Source of the DNA: CAZKWG01 sp964615375
GTDB lineage: Bacteria; Myxococcota_A; UBA796; CAZKWG01
Direction of reading: 5' to 3'
Assembly: GCA_964615375.1 (NCBI GenBank)
Contig: CAZTOW010000020.1
Location: 62,001-126,000 of the forward strand
Length of the DNA stretch: 64,000 bases
Shown: piece by piece, positions 28,430 to 37,443 of the stretch
Position numbering within the stretch: the first letter of the stretch is position 1
Layout: each line of letters opens with the position of its first letter
Translations under genes and position numbers: made by a program
The notes under the pieces: generated by a model
Told to the model about the DNA's origin: nothing
Seen by the model: the letters and a program-made list of their open reading frames with translations, nothing else
The model's database searches: none

Positions 28430-29656
28430 ATGGCCGAGATCCGACCCCTGCGCGGCGTGCGCCCGGACAACAGCCTCGCGGCGCGCGTGATCGCCCCGCC
28501 CTACGACGTGCCCTCGGAGCGCGAGGCCCGCGCCCTCTCGGAGCACAACCCACACTGCTTCCTGCACATCACCCGGCCTGAGGTGGACCTGCCCGAGGGC
28601 AGCGACAGCCACGCCCCGGAGGCCTACGCGAAGGCGCGGGAGAACTTCCTGGCCTTCCTGGAGCGCGGCTGGCTCCAGCAGGACGGCGAGCCCAGCCTCT
28701 ACCTCTACACGCAGACCTGGGGCAGCCACGTCCAGACGGCGCTGCTCGCGCTCTGCTCGGTCCACGAGTACGACACCGGGCGCATCAAGCGCCACGAGCT
28801 CACGCGCCCGGACAAGGAGCAGGACCGGGTCGATCACATCGAGGCCCTCGACGCCCAGACCGGGCTCGTCTTCCTCACCTACCGGGACCGGCCCGAGCTC
28901 TCCCGCCTGCTGGCGGACGCCGCCGAGGCCCCCGTGCAGTGGGTGGCGCAGACCGAGGACGGGGTGGAGCACATGCTGCAGGTGGTGGCGGACGACGCGC
29001 TGCGCGACAGCCTGGTGGCCGCCTTCCGCGACGTTCCGGCCCTGTACGTGGCCGACGGTCACCACCGCTCGGCGGCGGCCAGCCGGGTGAGCGCGGCGCG
29101 CGGCGGCGCGGGGCATGCCGGCTGGTTCCTGGCGGGCATCTTCCCGGTGAGCCAGCTCAAGTGCATGGCCTACAACCGCCTGGTCCAGGATCTGCACGGC
29201 CACAGCCCGGAGGCCCTGCTGGCGGCGATCGGCGCCGCGGGCTTCGACATCACGCCGGACGTCGCCCCCGAGCCCGCCACCCGCGGGCAGATCACGATGT
29301 ACCTGGCCGGGCGCTGGTACGGGCTCACGGCGCGGGACGTGCCCGCCGACCCGGTCGCCGGCCTGGACGTGAGCCTGCTCCAGGACCGGGTGCTGGCGCC
29401 GCTGCTGGGCGTGCTGAACCCGCGCACCGATCCGCGCATCGCCTTCGTGGGCGGGGTGCGCGGGCACCAGGCGCTCTCGGCGGCGGTGGACGCGGGCACG
29501 GCGGCGGTGGCCTTCCACCTCTACCCGACCGGGCTCGATCAGCTCTTCGCCGTGGCCGACGCGGGCCAGCTCATGCCGCCGAAGAGCACCTGGTTCGAGC
29601 CGAAGCTGCGCGGCGGCGTGCTGGTCCACCGGCTCGACGATCCGAGCCCGGTGTAG
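28430..29656 (+). CDS. DUF1015 family protein
   Basis: A 408-aa DUF1015 (PF06245) protein. It opens with AEIRPLRGVRPDNSLAARVIAPPYDVPS, the family hallmark. It also has HCFLHITRPEVDLP, a central YVADGHHRSAAASRV and a C-terminal MPPKSTWFEPKLRGG. The family was once described as a HTH regulator and is linked in several genomes to serine or phosphoserine metabolism, but its reaction is not established to my knowledge. It is divergent from the FHA operon across about 120 bp containing TTATACTAA, and is followed after 32 bp by the PP2C gene. Confidence 0.93.
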   Translation: MAEIRPLRGVRPDNSLAARVIAPPYDVPSEREARALSEHNPHCFLHITRPEVDLPEGSDSHAPEAYAKARENFLAFLERGWLQQDGEPSLYLYTQTWGSHVQTALLALCSVHEYDTGRIKRHELTRPDKEQDRVDHIEALDAQTGLVFLTYRDRPELSRLLADAAEAPVQWVAQTEDGVEHMLQVVADDALRDSLVAAFRDVPALYVADGHHRSAAASRVSAARGGAGHAGWFLAGIFPVSQLKCMAYNRLVQDLHGHSPEALLAAIGAAGFDITPDVAPEPATRGQITMYLAGRWYGLTARDVPADPVAGLDVSLLQDRVLAPLLGVLNPRTDPRIAFVGGVRGHQALSAAVDAGTAAVAFHLYPTGLDQLFAVADAGQLMPPKSTWFEPKLRGGVLVHRLDDPSPV

Positions 29657-29688
29657 TGCGCGCCGCGCGAGGGTGGTAGGCTCCCGGC

Positions 29689-30561
29689 ATGGCGGATCGC
29701 TACGGTATCGGGGTCGTCTGCAGCCTCGGGATCGGCCCGGGCGCGGGGGGCCGTGAGTGGAACGAGGACAACTACCTCGTCTACGAGGGCGGCCGGGGGC
29801 GCTGGCGCGACGGCCTGGCCGAAGCGACGGAGGAGGTCCCGGGATCCGGGCTGATGATCGCCGTGGCCGACGGCATGGGCGGGCACGCGCGGGGCGACAT
29901 CGCCAGCCTCGCGGCGGTGCGCGCCCTCACCCGCCTGCTGCGCTCGGGCGAGCCCGAGGACCCCGAGGACACGCTGCGCCGCTTCGTGCTGCACGCCCAC
30001 GGCCGGCTCTACGAGCAGGCCCTGGCCCAGGGCGCGGGCAAGATGGGCACCACGCTGCTGGCCGGCTGGGTGCTGGACGGCGCGCTCTCCTGGGTGAACG
30101 TCGGGGACAGCCGGCTCTACCTGCTGCGCGGCGAGGGGCTGGCCCAGCTCTCGCGCGACCAGACCCGGGCCGAGATCGCCCAGCGCGACGGGCGCCCTCC
30201 CCCGCTGCGCGACCCGCAGGCCCTGGTGCAGGGCTTCGTGTTCGGCTCGCGCGGGCTGGGCGACGACCGCAGCCTGCGGCTGGACCCGGGCAAGGACACC
30301 GGGACCGTGCGCCTGGCGGTGGGGGATCGCCTGCTGCTGTGCTCGGACGGGCTCCACGGCGTGCTGGACGAGCGCGCCCTCGCCGAGCTCCTGCGCGAGG
30401 GCCAGAGCGCGCAGCAGACCGCCGAGGGGCTGGTCGCCAGCGCGCTTCAGCGCGGCAGCGACGACAACGTCACGGCGCTGGTGCTCACGGTGGACGAGCT
30501 CACCGAGCGTCAGCTCCCCATCCCGCTCCAGGACGTCCACACGCTGGTGCCGGTGGAGTGA
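29689..30561 (+). CDS. PP2C-family protein serine/threonine phosphatase
   Basis: A 290-aa PPM/PP2C phosphatase. Metal-site motifs are EWNEDNYL (23-30), VADGMGGHARGD (about 60-71), VGDSRLYLL, CSDGLHG and GSDDNVTALVL. The family removes phosphate from Ser/Thr residues using Mn or Mg. There is no membrane segment. Position next to the FHA/MoxR operon suggests that it dephosphorylates an FHA ligand. An intact Ser/Thr kinase is not encoded in this window, only the pseudokinase at 1218-3107. Confidence 0.94.
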   Translation: MADRYGIGVVCSLGIGPGAGGREWNEDNYLVYEGGRGRWRDGLAEATEEVPGSGLMIAVADGMGGHARGDIASLAAVRALTRLLRSGEPEDPEDTLRRFVLHAHGRLYEQALAQGAGKMGTTLLAGWVLDGALSWVNVGDSRLYLLRGEGLAQLSRDQTRAEIAQRDGRPPPLRDPQALVQGFVFGSRGLGDDRSLRLDPGKDTGTVRLAVGDRLLLCSDGLHGVLDERALAELLREGQSAQQTAEGLVASALQRGSDDNVTALVLTVDELTERQLPIPLQDVHTLVPVE

Positions 30562-30564
30562 GGC

Positions 30565-31134
30565 TCAGGCCTCCTTCATGAAGCGCTCGAGCGGCATGAC
30601 GCAGAATCCGCCGCTCGAGGCGTCGCGCCAGCGCACCTTGTACACGTCGAAGCCGCGGCCGACCTTGTCCTTGGTGGTGGCGGCGGTGTCCTTCGTGTAG
30701 CCGCAGCCGGTGTAGGCCCGACGCGGCGCGTTGCGTTGGCCCGCGCAGACCGCCACACCCTCCACCACGCGGTCGGCGGCGTCCCCGCCCATGGGTCGGC
30801 AGAGCCAGGCGCTGCGGACGTCGAAGATCGTGACCTTGTAGTCCTTCTTCGCGGCCCTGCCCTTGCCTCGGGCGTTCACCAGCCCGAGGCCCTGGAGCAG
30901 GCGGATGGGCGTCACGCCCTTCGCGCTCAGGAAGGCGCGCAGGTCCACGACGCGCACCACGTCCAGCCAGGCACGGGCCCCCACCGTCTTCTGCACGGGG
31001 GAGACCCAGGCCACCTGCACCGCGTCCGGCACCGCCCCGAGCGCAGAGCAGGTCCCCGCCGACCCCGCCGCCGCCCCGGAGGGCAGCAGTACCAGCAGCG
31101 CGGACAGCAGGAGCGCGCGGGACAGCCGCCTCAC
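30565..31134 (-). CDS. Secreted hypothetical protein
   Basis: A 189-aa protein. The GTG start overlaps the stop of the upstream lipoprotein gene, giving a signal peptide (VRRLSRALLLSALLVLLPSGAAAGS). The mature region contains several Cys residues, including CSALGAV, WLCRPMGG, VCAGQRN and YTGCGYTKD, suggesting periplasmic disulfides, and ends FCVMPLERFMKEA. No known domain was recognised. It is co-translated with the lipoprotein at 31131-31622. Confidence 0.66.
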   Translation of the reverse strand: MRRLSRALLLSALLVLLPSGAAAGSAGTCSALGAVPDAVQVAWVSPVQKTVGARAWLDVVRVVDLRAFLSAKGVTPIRLLQGLGLVNARGKGRAAKKDYKVTIFDVRSAWLCRPMGGDAADRVVEGVAVCAGQRNAPRRAYTGCGYTKDTAATTKDKVGRGFDVYKVRWRDASSGGFCVMPLERFMKEA

Positions 31135-31622
31135 TGGCCGGCGCCGTCCTTGTCGTTGATGTTGGTGGTGGGCTCCTTCTTGATCTCGCCCTTCAGCTCG
31201 ATGGGGGTCGAGTTCTGGTTGCCCTTGGGCCCGGTCCAGGTCACGGTCCCCTTCACGTCGGCCATGTCGTCCGACAGCGGGGTCTCGTCCTTCCAGACGA
31301 ACTTGTTGGTGAGCGTGAACGTGCCCGACGCGCCCGCGGCGATCTGCTCGTTGAACTCCTGGCTGTTGTTGCCGAGGTCCTGGGCGCCCACGCCGATGTG
31401 CCACTCGATCTTGTTGACGGTGATCGGCCCGGCGAGGTTGTTCTTGATGGTCACGGGCGCGTTGATCCAGCGCTCGTCCATGCCCTCGGGGTTCGGCTTG
31501 ACGTTGACGTCCACCATGCCGATGCCCGCCTCGATCATCGGGCCAGCGGCGGTCTCGGGCTCCTTCTTCTTGCCACAGCCCACGGCGAAGGCGGTCAGCA
31601 GCAGCGCGGTCTTCCAGCTCAT
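31131..31622 (-). CDS. Lipoprotein with a single Ig-like/LEA14-like domain
   Basis: A 163-aa protein. Start ATG 31622 with GGAG 6 bases upstream. Lipobox FAVGC, with Cys at about residue 16, is followed by GKKKEPE. The mature domain (APVTIKNNLAGPITVNKIEWHIG, then GASGTFTLTNKF) has the pattern of the LEA14/WHy fold, which binds no obvious ligand. That assignment is tentative. It lies 25 bp downstream of nagZ and is co-translated with the secreted protein that follows. Confidence 0.7.
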   Translation of the reverse strand: MSWKTALLLTAFAVGCGKKKEPETAAGPMIEAGIGMVDVNVKPNPEGMDERWINAPVTIKNNLAGPITVNKIEWHIGVGAQDLGNNSQEFNEQIAAGASGTFTLTNKFVWKDETPLSDDMADVKGTVTWTGPKGNQNSTPIELKGEIKKEPTTNINDKDGAGQ

Positions 31623-31647
31623 GTTCAGCTCCACTTCAGGTTTGGGT

Positions 31648-32751
31648 TCATGCCATGCCATCCATCTTGAAGGCGTGCGCGAGCGCCTGGTGCGCGGGCG
31701 AGCCCAGCACCGAGAGCTCCGGGCGCGCCGCGCGATCCTTGAGGAAGCGCTCGCGGAGCGAGAGGATCCGGCGCTCGCTGTCCTCGGAGAGGCGGTCCAG
31801 CGTCCTGTCCTGCTCCATCAGGCGGATGAGCGTCTCCCAGGCCTGCCACTGCAGATCCAGCTCGTGGCAGAACAGGAAGAGGTCCACGGTGGCCCGCGTG
31901 GCGCGCTCGAGCTGCTGCTCCAGCGGATAACGCCCGGCGACCGCCTTCATCTCCATGTCGTCGCTCACCAGCACGCCGCCGAAGCCCAGCTCCTCGCGCA
32001 GGAGCCCGCGCAGCACCGGGGGCGACATCGTGGCGGGCCAGTCCTCGTCCAGCGCGGGGAAGACGACGTGCGAGCTCATCACCATGCCGACCCCTGCCTG
32101 CACGGCGGCGCGGAAGGGGCGGAGCTCCACCTCGCGCAGATCGGGGAGCTCCTTCTCCACGCGGGGCAGGTCGTGGTGGCTGTCCTGCTCGGTGTCGCCG
32201 TGGCCGGGGAAGTGCTTGGCGCAGGCGATGAGGCCGCGGTCCTGCATGACCTCGAGGGTGGGGACGGCGTGGCGGATGACGGCGGCGGGGGTGTTGCCGT
32301 AGGCGCGGTCGCCGATGACGGGGTTCTTCGGGTTCGAGTCCACGTCGCAGTCGGGCGCGAAGTTGACGTTGAAGCCCACCGCCAGCAGCTCGTCGGTCAT
32401 GGCCGCGGCCAGGGCCCGCGTGCGCCGCGGGTCGTCCACGTTGCCCACCCAGCGCGCCCGCGGCCAGCTCGTGACCTTGATGCGCTGCACGCGCCCGCCC
32501 TCCTGGTCCACGCCCAGCAGGGGCGGGTGGGTGACGGGGAGCAGGCTGGTGAGCTCGCGGTTCAGCTCGAGGACCTGGGCCGGATCCTCGACGTTGCGGG
32601 CGAAGAGGATGAAGCCGCCCGGCGTGGCCTCGCGCACGAAGGCCCGAAGCTCCGGCGAGGGCGCGCTGCCCTGGATGCCGATCATCAGGCGCTGCCCGGC
32701 GCGGCGCTTGCGCCAGGAGAGCGTGGTCTGCTCGCCGTAGGCCAGGCTCAT
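31648..32751 (-). CDS. nagZ: Beta-N-acetylhexosaminidase (NagZ, GH3)
   Basis: A 367-aa glycoside hydrolase family 3 enzyme that removes GlcNAc from muropeptides in cell-wall recycling. Motifs are LLGVDQEGGRVQR, KHFPGHGDTEQDSHHDLP (catalytic Asp-His loop) and the nucleophile in VLVSDDMEMKAV. No signal peptide is seen, so it is cytoplasmic. The ATG overlaps the epimerase stop by 4 bp. The first about 22 residues precede the conserved MIGIQG and are atypical, so an internal start is possible. Confidence 0.95.
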   Translation of the reverse strand: MSLAYGEQTTLSWRKRRAGQRLMIGIQGSAPSPELRAFVREATPGGFILFARNVEDPAQVLELNRELTSLLPVTHPPLLGVDQEGGRVQRIKVTSWPRARWVGNVDDPRRTRALAAAMTDELLAVGFNVNFAPDCDVDSNPKNPVIGDRAYGNTPAAVIRHAVPTLEVMQDRGLIACAKHFPGHGDTEQDSHHDLPRVEKELPDLREVELRPFRAAVQAGVGMVMSSHVVFPALDEDWPATMSPPVLRGLLREELGFGGVLVSDDMEMKAVAGRYPLEQQLERATRATVDLFLFCHELDLQWQAWETLIRLMEQDRTLDRLSEDSERRILSLRERFLKDRAARPELSVLGSPAHQALAHAFKMDGMA

Positions 32752-33203
32752 CCGGCCTCGCTCGTGGAGGCGTGGCCCTGGTCCGCGTGCCCTTGCTCGG
32801 AGCGCGGGTGCTCGGCCAGCTCGATCAGCACCCCGCCCGCCGACTTCGGGTGGATGAAGACCACGCGCGTCCCGTGGGCGCCCGGCTTCGGCGCGTCCGA
32901 GAGGAAGCGGTAGCCGCGCGCCTGGAGGCGGGCCATGTCCGCGTCGATGTCGTCGGTCTCGAAGCAGAGGTGGTGCAGCCCGCCGCCGCGGGTCTCCAGG
33001 AACTTCTGCACCGGGCCCTGCCCGTCGAGCGGGTGGATGAGCTCGATGTGCGTGCCCGGCACCGACAGAAAGGCCGTGCGCGTCTGCGCGGAGACGACGT
33101 CCTCCTGACCCTCCAGGGGCAGCCCCAGGTCCTCGGCGAAGCGCCGGATGGCCTCGGCGAGGTCGGGGACCGCGACGGCGATGTGATCGAGGCGGGTGAT
33201 CAT
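32748..33203 (-). CDS. mce: Methylmalonyl-CoA epimerase
   Basis: A 151-aa glyoxalase/VOC-superfamily enzyme that interconverts (2R)- and (2S)-methylmalonyl-CoA in propionate metabolism. The N-terminus ITRLDHIAVAVPDLAEAI carries a metal His. GGGLHHLCFETDDI and GTRVVFIHPKSAGGVLIEL carry the other ligands, including the final Glu. Start at ATG 33203 gives the normal family N-terminus. An upstream ATG at 33215 adds four residues without an RBS. Coupled to nagZ, with no obvious functional link. Confidence 0.92.
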   Translation of the reverse strand: MITRLDHIAVAVPDLAEAIRRFAEDLGLPLEGQEDVVSAQTRTAFLSVPGTHIELIHPLDGQGPVQKFLETRGGGLHHLCFETDDIDADMARLQARGYRFLSDAPKPGAHGTRVVFIHPKSAGGVLIELAEHPRSEQGHADQGHASTSEAG

Positions 33204-33263
33204 CCGCTCAACCATAACGGACGCGCCGGCCCTGTGCTAAGGTCACCCTCCACGGAGACTGGA

Positions 33264-33857
33264 ATGCCCGGCGACAGCCGCGCCACGCCCTCGCTCTACC
33301 AGCCGCGCTACACCGCGCGGAGGGCCTGGTTCGCCCTCTTCGGGGCGGCCTTCCGCCTGCTGGGCGAGGACGGGATCCTGCGCTTCTACGTCAAGCAGCG
33401 GGCCTTCCGCCTCCGGGAGGAGCTGGTCGTCTACGCCGATGAGCAGCAGACGCGGCCCATGCTGCGCATCCGGGCGCGCCAGGTGCTGGACATCTCGGCC
33501 ACCTACGATGTGACCGACGCGAACACCGGGGAGGTGGCGGGCGCGCTGCGGCGCAGCGGGCTGCGCTCCATCCTGCGGGACGAGTGGGCGGTGCTGGGGC
33601 CGGGGGACACGACCCTGGGGAAGCTGGAGGAGGACTCGGCCGTCATGGCGCTGCTCCGCCGCTTCCTGTCCAACCTCATCCCGCTCCGCTACACGCTGAC
33701 CCTCGAGGGGCGCGAGGTGGGCCACATCGTTCAGCACTGGAACCCCTTCGTGCTCAGCTACGACGTGGACCTGCGCGCCGCCGATGGCCAGCTGGACCCC
33801 CGGCTGGGCGTGGCCATCCCGGTGCTGCTGCTGGCCATCGAGGGGCGGCAGCAATAG
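33264..33857 (+). CDS. LURP-one/scramblase-like (Tubby-C fold) protein
   Basis: A 197-aa protein similar to LURP-one-related/phospholipid-scramblase-like families. The pattern FYVKQRAFRLREELVVYADE, LRIRARQVLDISATYDVTD, GALRRSGLRSILRDEWAVL and HWNPFVLSYDVDL matches them. The family has a beta-barrel enclosing a hydrophobic helix; its bacterial function is not defined. Start ATG with GGAG six bases upstream. The methyltransferase gene follows after 4 bp. Confidence 0.82.
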   Translation: MPGDSRATPSLYQPRYTARRAWFALFGAAFRLLGEDGILRFYVKQRAFRLREELVVYADEQQTRPMLRIRARQVLDISATYDVTDANTGEVAGALRRSGLRSILRDEWAVLGPGDTTLGKLEEDSAVMALLRRFLSNLIPLRYTLTLEGREVGHIVQHWNPFVLSYDVDLRAADGQLDPRLGVAIPVLLLAIEGRQQ

Positions 33858-33861
33858 CGCG

Positions 33862-34674
33862 ATGGACACCTCGCGCATCAGCCCCACCGCCCACTACACC
33901 GGCACCATCTGGGCGCGCGCGGGGCTCTCGCACCCTGCCCTCTCCGGCGCGCTGAGCCCGACGCTCTTCTACCTGGCGCGGCCCGTCCTCTGGGCGGCGA
34001 GGCCCCTGCTGGGGGGGCTCTCCCTGGACGGGGCGCTGCTGAAGCGCCATCAGGTGGTGGAGGCCCGGCTGGAGGCGGCCATCGCCGAGCGCGGGGTGCG
34101 ACAGGTGGTGGAGATCGCCGCCGGGCTCTCGGCGCGCGGGCTGCGGGTGAGCGCGCGGCACGATCTCCCCTACATCGAGGGCGATCTGCCCGGCATGGCG
34201 GCCCGGAAGCGCGCGGCGCTGGACGGCGTGCGCGGCCCGCGCCACCACGTCGTGTCGCTCAACGCCCTGCTGGACCAGGGACCGGAGAGCCTGGTCGAGG
34301 CCACCGCGGGTCTGCTGGACCCCACCCAGCCGGTCGCGGTGATCACGGAGGGCCTGCTGCTCTACCTGCCGCGGGCCCAGGTCGAGGCGCTCTGGGCGCG
34401 GATCGCGCGCTTCCTGGGCGGCTTCCCGTCGGGGGTCTACCTCACGGACCTCATCAGCAAGGACGCGCTGACCCGCTTTCCGCTGGTCGGCGCCTTCTTC
34501 GGGATGCTCAGCGTCGTGGCGCGCGGGAAGGTGGCGGCCCACTACGGATCTCCGGACGAGGCCGCGGCGGTGTTGCGGGCGGCGGGCTTCGGGGCGGTGG
34601 AGGTCCACGACGCGAGCGGCGGACCGGCGTCGCCGACGGGCATGCAGCAGGTGTTGGAGGCGTGGGTGGGCTAG
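33862..34674 (+). CDS. Class I SAM-dependent methyltransferase (PPM1/LCM-like)
   Basis: A 270-aa member of the leucine-carboxyl-methyltransferase-like family. Evidence includes the N-terminal HYTGTIWARAGLSHP, motif I VVEIAAGLSARGLRVS, an acidic loop near LPYIEGDLPGMAARKR, and PVAVITEGLLLYLPRAQV (post II). The SAM-binding Gly-rich loop is somewhat degenerate (EIAAGLSARG). The substrate is unknown. The ATG follows the previous stop directly, so coupled translation is likely. Confidence 0.85.
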   Translation: MDTSRISPTAHYTGTIWARAGLSHPALSGALSPTLFYLARPVLWAARPLLGGLSLDGALLKRHQVVEARLEAAIAERGVRQVVEIAAGLSARGLRVSARHDLPYIEGDLPGMAARKRAALDGVRGPRHHVVSLNALLDQGPESLVEATAGLLDPTQPVAVITEGLLLYLPRAQVEALWARIARFLGGFPSGVYLTDLISKDALTRFPLVGAFFGMLSVVARGKVAAHYGSPDEAAAVLRAAGFGAVEVHDASGGPASPTGMQQVLEAWVG

Positions 34675-34731
34675 GGTCGCGCCGACCGCCGCCCCCACCC
34701 ATCCCGCCCGCGAGCCGGTTAGTCCCCGCCC

Positions 34732-35958
34732 ATGGCGCCCCGAATCCTGCTCGGTCAGTCCGACTTCGTCTCGCTGCGCGAGGCCGGGGCGCTCTACGTG
34801 GACAAGTCCGCCTTCGTCGCCGAGGTCCTCGACGCGCCGGCCCAGGTGTTGCTCCACCCTCGCCCCCGGCGCTTCGGCAAGACCCTGAACCTCAGCATGG
34901 CGGCGGCCTTCCTGGGCCGCGGCCCGGATCGCTCGGCCCTGTTCGCCGACCTGGAGATCTGGCGAGACGCCGCGGCCCGCGAGCACTTTCAGCGCTACCC
35001 CCTCATCCGGCTGACCTTCAAGGATCTCAAGCAGCGGAGCTGGGTCGAGGCGCGCGCGGCCGTGGCCACGGCCCTCTCGGCCGAGGTGGCCCGACATGGC
35101 GAGGCGATCGAGGATGAGCGCCTGGATCCTGCCCTGCGCCGCCGCCTCCTGGCTGTGCGGGACGGAGAGGGAGACCTCACCCGGGCCCTGTTGGACCTCT
35201 CCGAGGCGCTGGCCACCGTCCACGGGGTCCGCGTCGTCCTGCTCATCGACGAGTACGACGCCGGCGTGCTCACCGCCTGGGAGCAGGGCTACCACGAGGA
35301 GGCGGTGGCCTTCTTCCGCGCGCTGCTCTCGTCGGGGCTGAAGGACAACCCTCACCTGTTCAAGGGCGTGCTCACCGGCGTGCTGCGTGTGGCCCGTGAG
35401 TCCATGTTCTCGGGCCTCAACAACGTCGCCGTCTACTCCCTGCTGCACCCGCGCACCGGAGCCCTCTTCGGCTTCACGGAGCCCGAGGTCAGCGCGCTGC
35501 TCGGCGCCCACGGGCGCGACGCCGAGCTCGACGAGGTGCGCCGCTGGTACAACGGCTACCGCTTCGGCGAGGCCACCGTATACAACCCCTGGTCGATCCT
35601 CTGCTTCCTCGCCGATCCCCACTCTCCGCCTTCCCCCTGGTGGTTGAACACCTCGGAGAACGGGCTCGTGCGCGCGCTGCTGCTGGACAGCGCCGACCTG
35701 CACGGGGACGTGCTCACCCTCCTGGCGGGCGGCGCCATCGAGGCGCGGATCGAGGAGAGCCTGTCGCTTCGAGAGCTCCGCGGCGCCAGCGTGTGGAGCC
35801 TCCTCCTCTTCGGCGGCTACCTCAGCGCCGAGCGCGTCACACAGGCGCGGGGGCGGGCGCTGGCCTCGCTGCGCATCCCCAACTTCGAGGTGCGGACCCT
35901 CTGGGAGGACACCTTCCTGGACTGGATGGAGCGGACGGCGGGCGCGCCGACGTGCTGA
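34732..35958 (+). CDS. AAA-ATPase-like domain protein (PF09820), C-terminally frameshifted
   Basis: 408 aa. It carries the AAA-ATPase-like/DUF1703 architecture: DFVSLREAGALYVDKSAFV, a P-loop variant RPRRFGKTLNLS, VVLLIDEYDAGV (Walker B) and WYNGYRFGEATVYNPWSIL. Full-length relatives continue into a linker and a C-terminal PDDEXK_9 nuclease. Here the frame breaks right after FLDWMERTAGG-like sequence, giving a spurious APTC end. The nuclease core survives in another frame at 35940-36188. No RBS is evident. The protein is therefore probably a degraded accessory gene. Confidence 0.85.
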   Translation: MAPRILLGQSDFVSLREAGALYVDKSAFVAEVLDAPAQVLLHPRPRRFGKTLNLSMAAAFLGRGPDRSALFADLEIWRDAAAREHFQRYPLIRLTFKDLKQRSWVEARAAVATALSAEVARHGEAIEDERLDPALRRRLLAVRDGEGDLTRALLDLSEALATVHGVRVVLLIDEYDAGVLTAWEQGYHEEAVAFFRALLSSGLKDNPHLFKGVLTGVLRVARESMFSGLNNVAVYSLLHPRTGALFGFTEPEVSALLGAHGRDAELDEVRRWYNGYRFGEATVYNPWSILCFLADPHSPPSPWWLNTSENGLVRALLLDSADLHGDVLTLLAGGAIEARIEESLSLRELRGASVWSLLLFGGYLSAERVTQARGRALASLRIPNFEVRTLWEDTFLDWMERTAGAPTC

Positions 35959-36188
35959 TCATCCCGCGCGCGCCGGGAGGGCCTGGGCTCGTGCTGGAGT
36001 TCAAGCGACGGCAGCCGGGCAGGGACCTGGCGCGCTCGGCCGAGGAGGCGCTGATCCAGATTCAGGAGCGCGGCTACGCCGCGGAGCTGGAGGCGGCCGG
36101 AGCGGCGCCGATCCGCAGGATCGGGATCGCGTTCTCGGGCAAGGAGGTCGCGGTGCGCTGCGCTGGCGACGGAGCGCGCGCGCCCTGA
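35940..36188 (+). pseudogene. Out-of-frame PDDEXK_9 nuclease remnant of the AAA/DUF1703 gene
   Basis: In a frame different from the ATPase, the sequence reads GGRADVLIIPRAPGG, then LVLEFKRRQPG (ExK), then AEEALIQIQERGYAAEL and RRIGIAFSGKEVAVR. This is the nuclease and tail part of the same family. About 60-70 residues of linker expected between the ATPase and GRAD are missing, so a short deletion with a frame change explains the break. The catalytic Asp and ExK remain readable. It ends at a TGA near 36188. Confidence 0.82.
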
Positions 36189-36204
36189 GCGTCAGGCTCC
36201 CCGC

Positions 36205-37419
36205 TCACTCCCACAGCACCATGTACCCGTTGATCTCCACAGGGCGCTCCTCGATCCAGGTCAGCAGCGCCTCCGTCGAGGAGGCCACGGTCTCGGCGTC
36301 GTAGACGGCGAGCGGGTCCGCCTCCACGTAGTCCCCGATCCGCTCCCGGGTCTGCTCGGCGTAGCCCAGGAGATCGGAGCTCGTCATCAGCTCGGCGGAC
36401 TGGAGGATGGCCGCCTCGAGCTCGGCCCTGCAGGCGTCGTCCGACTCGCAGAAGCGGCCGAGCCAGCCGATGGGCTCCCCGGCGAGCACCTCCCGGTAGC
36501 CGTTGTGGAAGGTCGAGTCCGCGCCCCAGGGCACGAGGCTGACCTGGTCCTCCACCGGGTCGTGGTAGGCGAAGAAGTTGTTCAGACCATACGAGTAGCT
36601 GTCCGGGTGGTTGACGACGCGCTCCGCCGCGAGGAAGCCGAGGAGATCCTCCCAGTCGAAGGCCACGCGCAGGGCGTCGAGCGTGCCCGTCTCCACCGCG
36701 GCGACCGCGCTGGCCAGGGCCGCGTCGGGGTCGGGCTCGCCGTCGCCCGCCTCCTGGAGCTCGAAGCAGGTGCCGTCGCTGTTGAAGTCGCAGCCGGGTG
36801 TCCGCTCGTAGAGGTTGCCCTCGCTCCCGGGCCACTCCCGGTCCACGAACTGGCTGTCCATGCTCTCCAGGATGGTGTAGAGCCCCTTGTCCTCCCCATT
36901 CAGCGTGACCCAGGCGTACCCGGTGCGCGGCGCGGGCAGGCCCGCGGAGGCGAAGAACCGGTAGGCGAGGACCTGGGTCATCATCGTCGGATCCCAGTAG
37001 TTGTTCTGCAGCGTGAGACGGTCGAGGCCGTAGAATCGCTCGTCGCTGTAGTCCTCGAACTTGATCTTGAAGCTCGCCTTCGCGTCGATAGGTTGGAAGC
37101 TGGCCGTCCCTTTCAAACGCACTCCGACCCGCGACCACGTGTGTTCACCGACGGTCACCGCGCCGTCCACGTAGGTCGTAGGCTCCGCCTCCAGCGCGAG
37201 GTAGGACGCCTCCGAGAGCTCAATGTCGATGAACAGGATGTCGGTCTCGCTGAAGACCGGCTTCCCCACGACTCCGGCTGGCCCATCGGTGACCAGCGGG
37301 TCTCGAAATGCGTCCCGAAGATCGGCCTGGGCGGACGGGTCCGCGCCCGGGCCTTCACCGCCCCCCGGCGCCGACGTGGACGTACAGGCGAGCAGGGACC
37401 AGAGGAGCGCGGCGACCAT
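36205..37419 (-). CDS. CotH-kinase-family lipoprotein
   Basis: A 404-aa protein. An in-frame TAG a few codons upstream fixes the start, giving an exceptionally short lipoprotein leader (MVAALLWSLLAC). A Gly/Pro-rich linker is followed by the CotH domain: VRLKGTASFQPIDAKASFKIKFEDY, LTLQNNYWDPTMMTQVLAYRFF, YAWVTLNGEDKGLYTILESMD and later VSLVPWGADSTF. CotH is a spore-coat kinase, and related domains are widespread as secreted or lipoprotein forms in environmental bacteria. Its target here is unknown. Confidence 0.88.
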   Translation of the reverse strand: MVAALLWSLLACTSTSAPGGGEGPGADPSAQADLRDAFRDPLVTDGPAGVVGKPVFSETDILFIDIELSEASYLALEAEPTTYVDGAVTVGEHTWSRVGVRLKGTASFQPIDAKASFKIKFEDYSDERFYGLDRLTLQNNYWDPTMMTQVLAYRFFASAGLPAPRTGYAWVTLNGEDKGLYTILESMDSQFVDREWPGSEGNLYERTPGCDFNSDGTCFELQEAGDGEPDPDAALASAVAAVETGTLDALRVAFDWEDLLGFLAAERVVNHPDSYSYGLNNFFAYHDPVEDQVSLVPWGADSTFHNGYREVLAGEPIGWLGRFCESDDACRAELEAAILQSAELMTSSDLLGYAEQTRERIGDYVEADPLAVYDAETVASSTEALLTWIEERPVEINGYMVLWE

Positions 37420-37443
37420 GCTGATCCCCTAACACGCCCGGGA

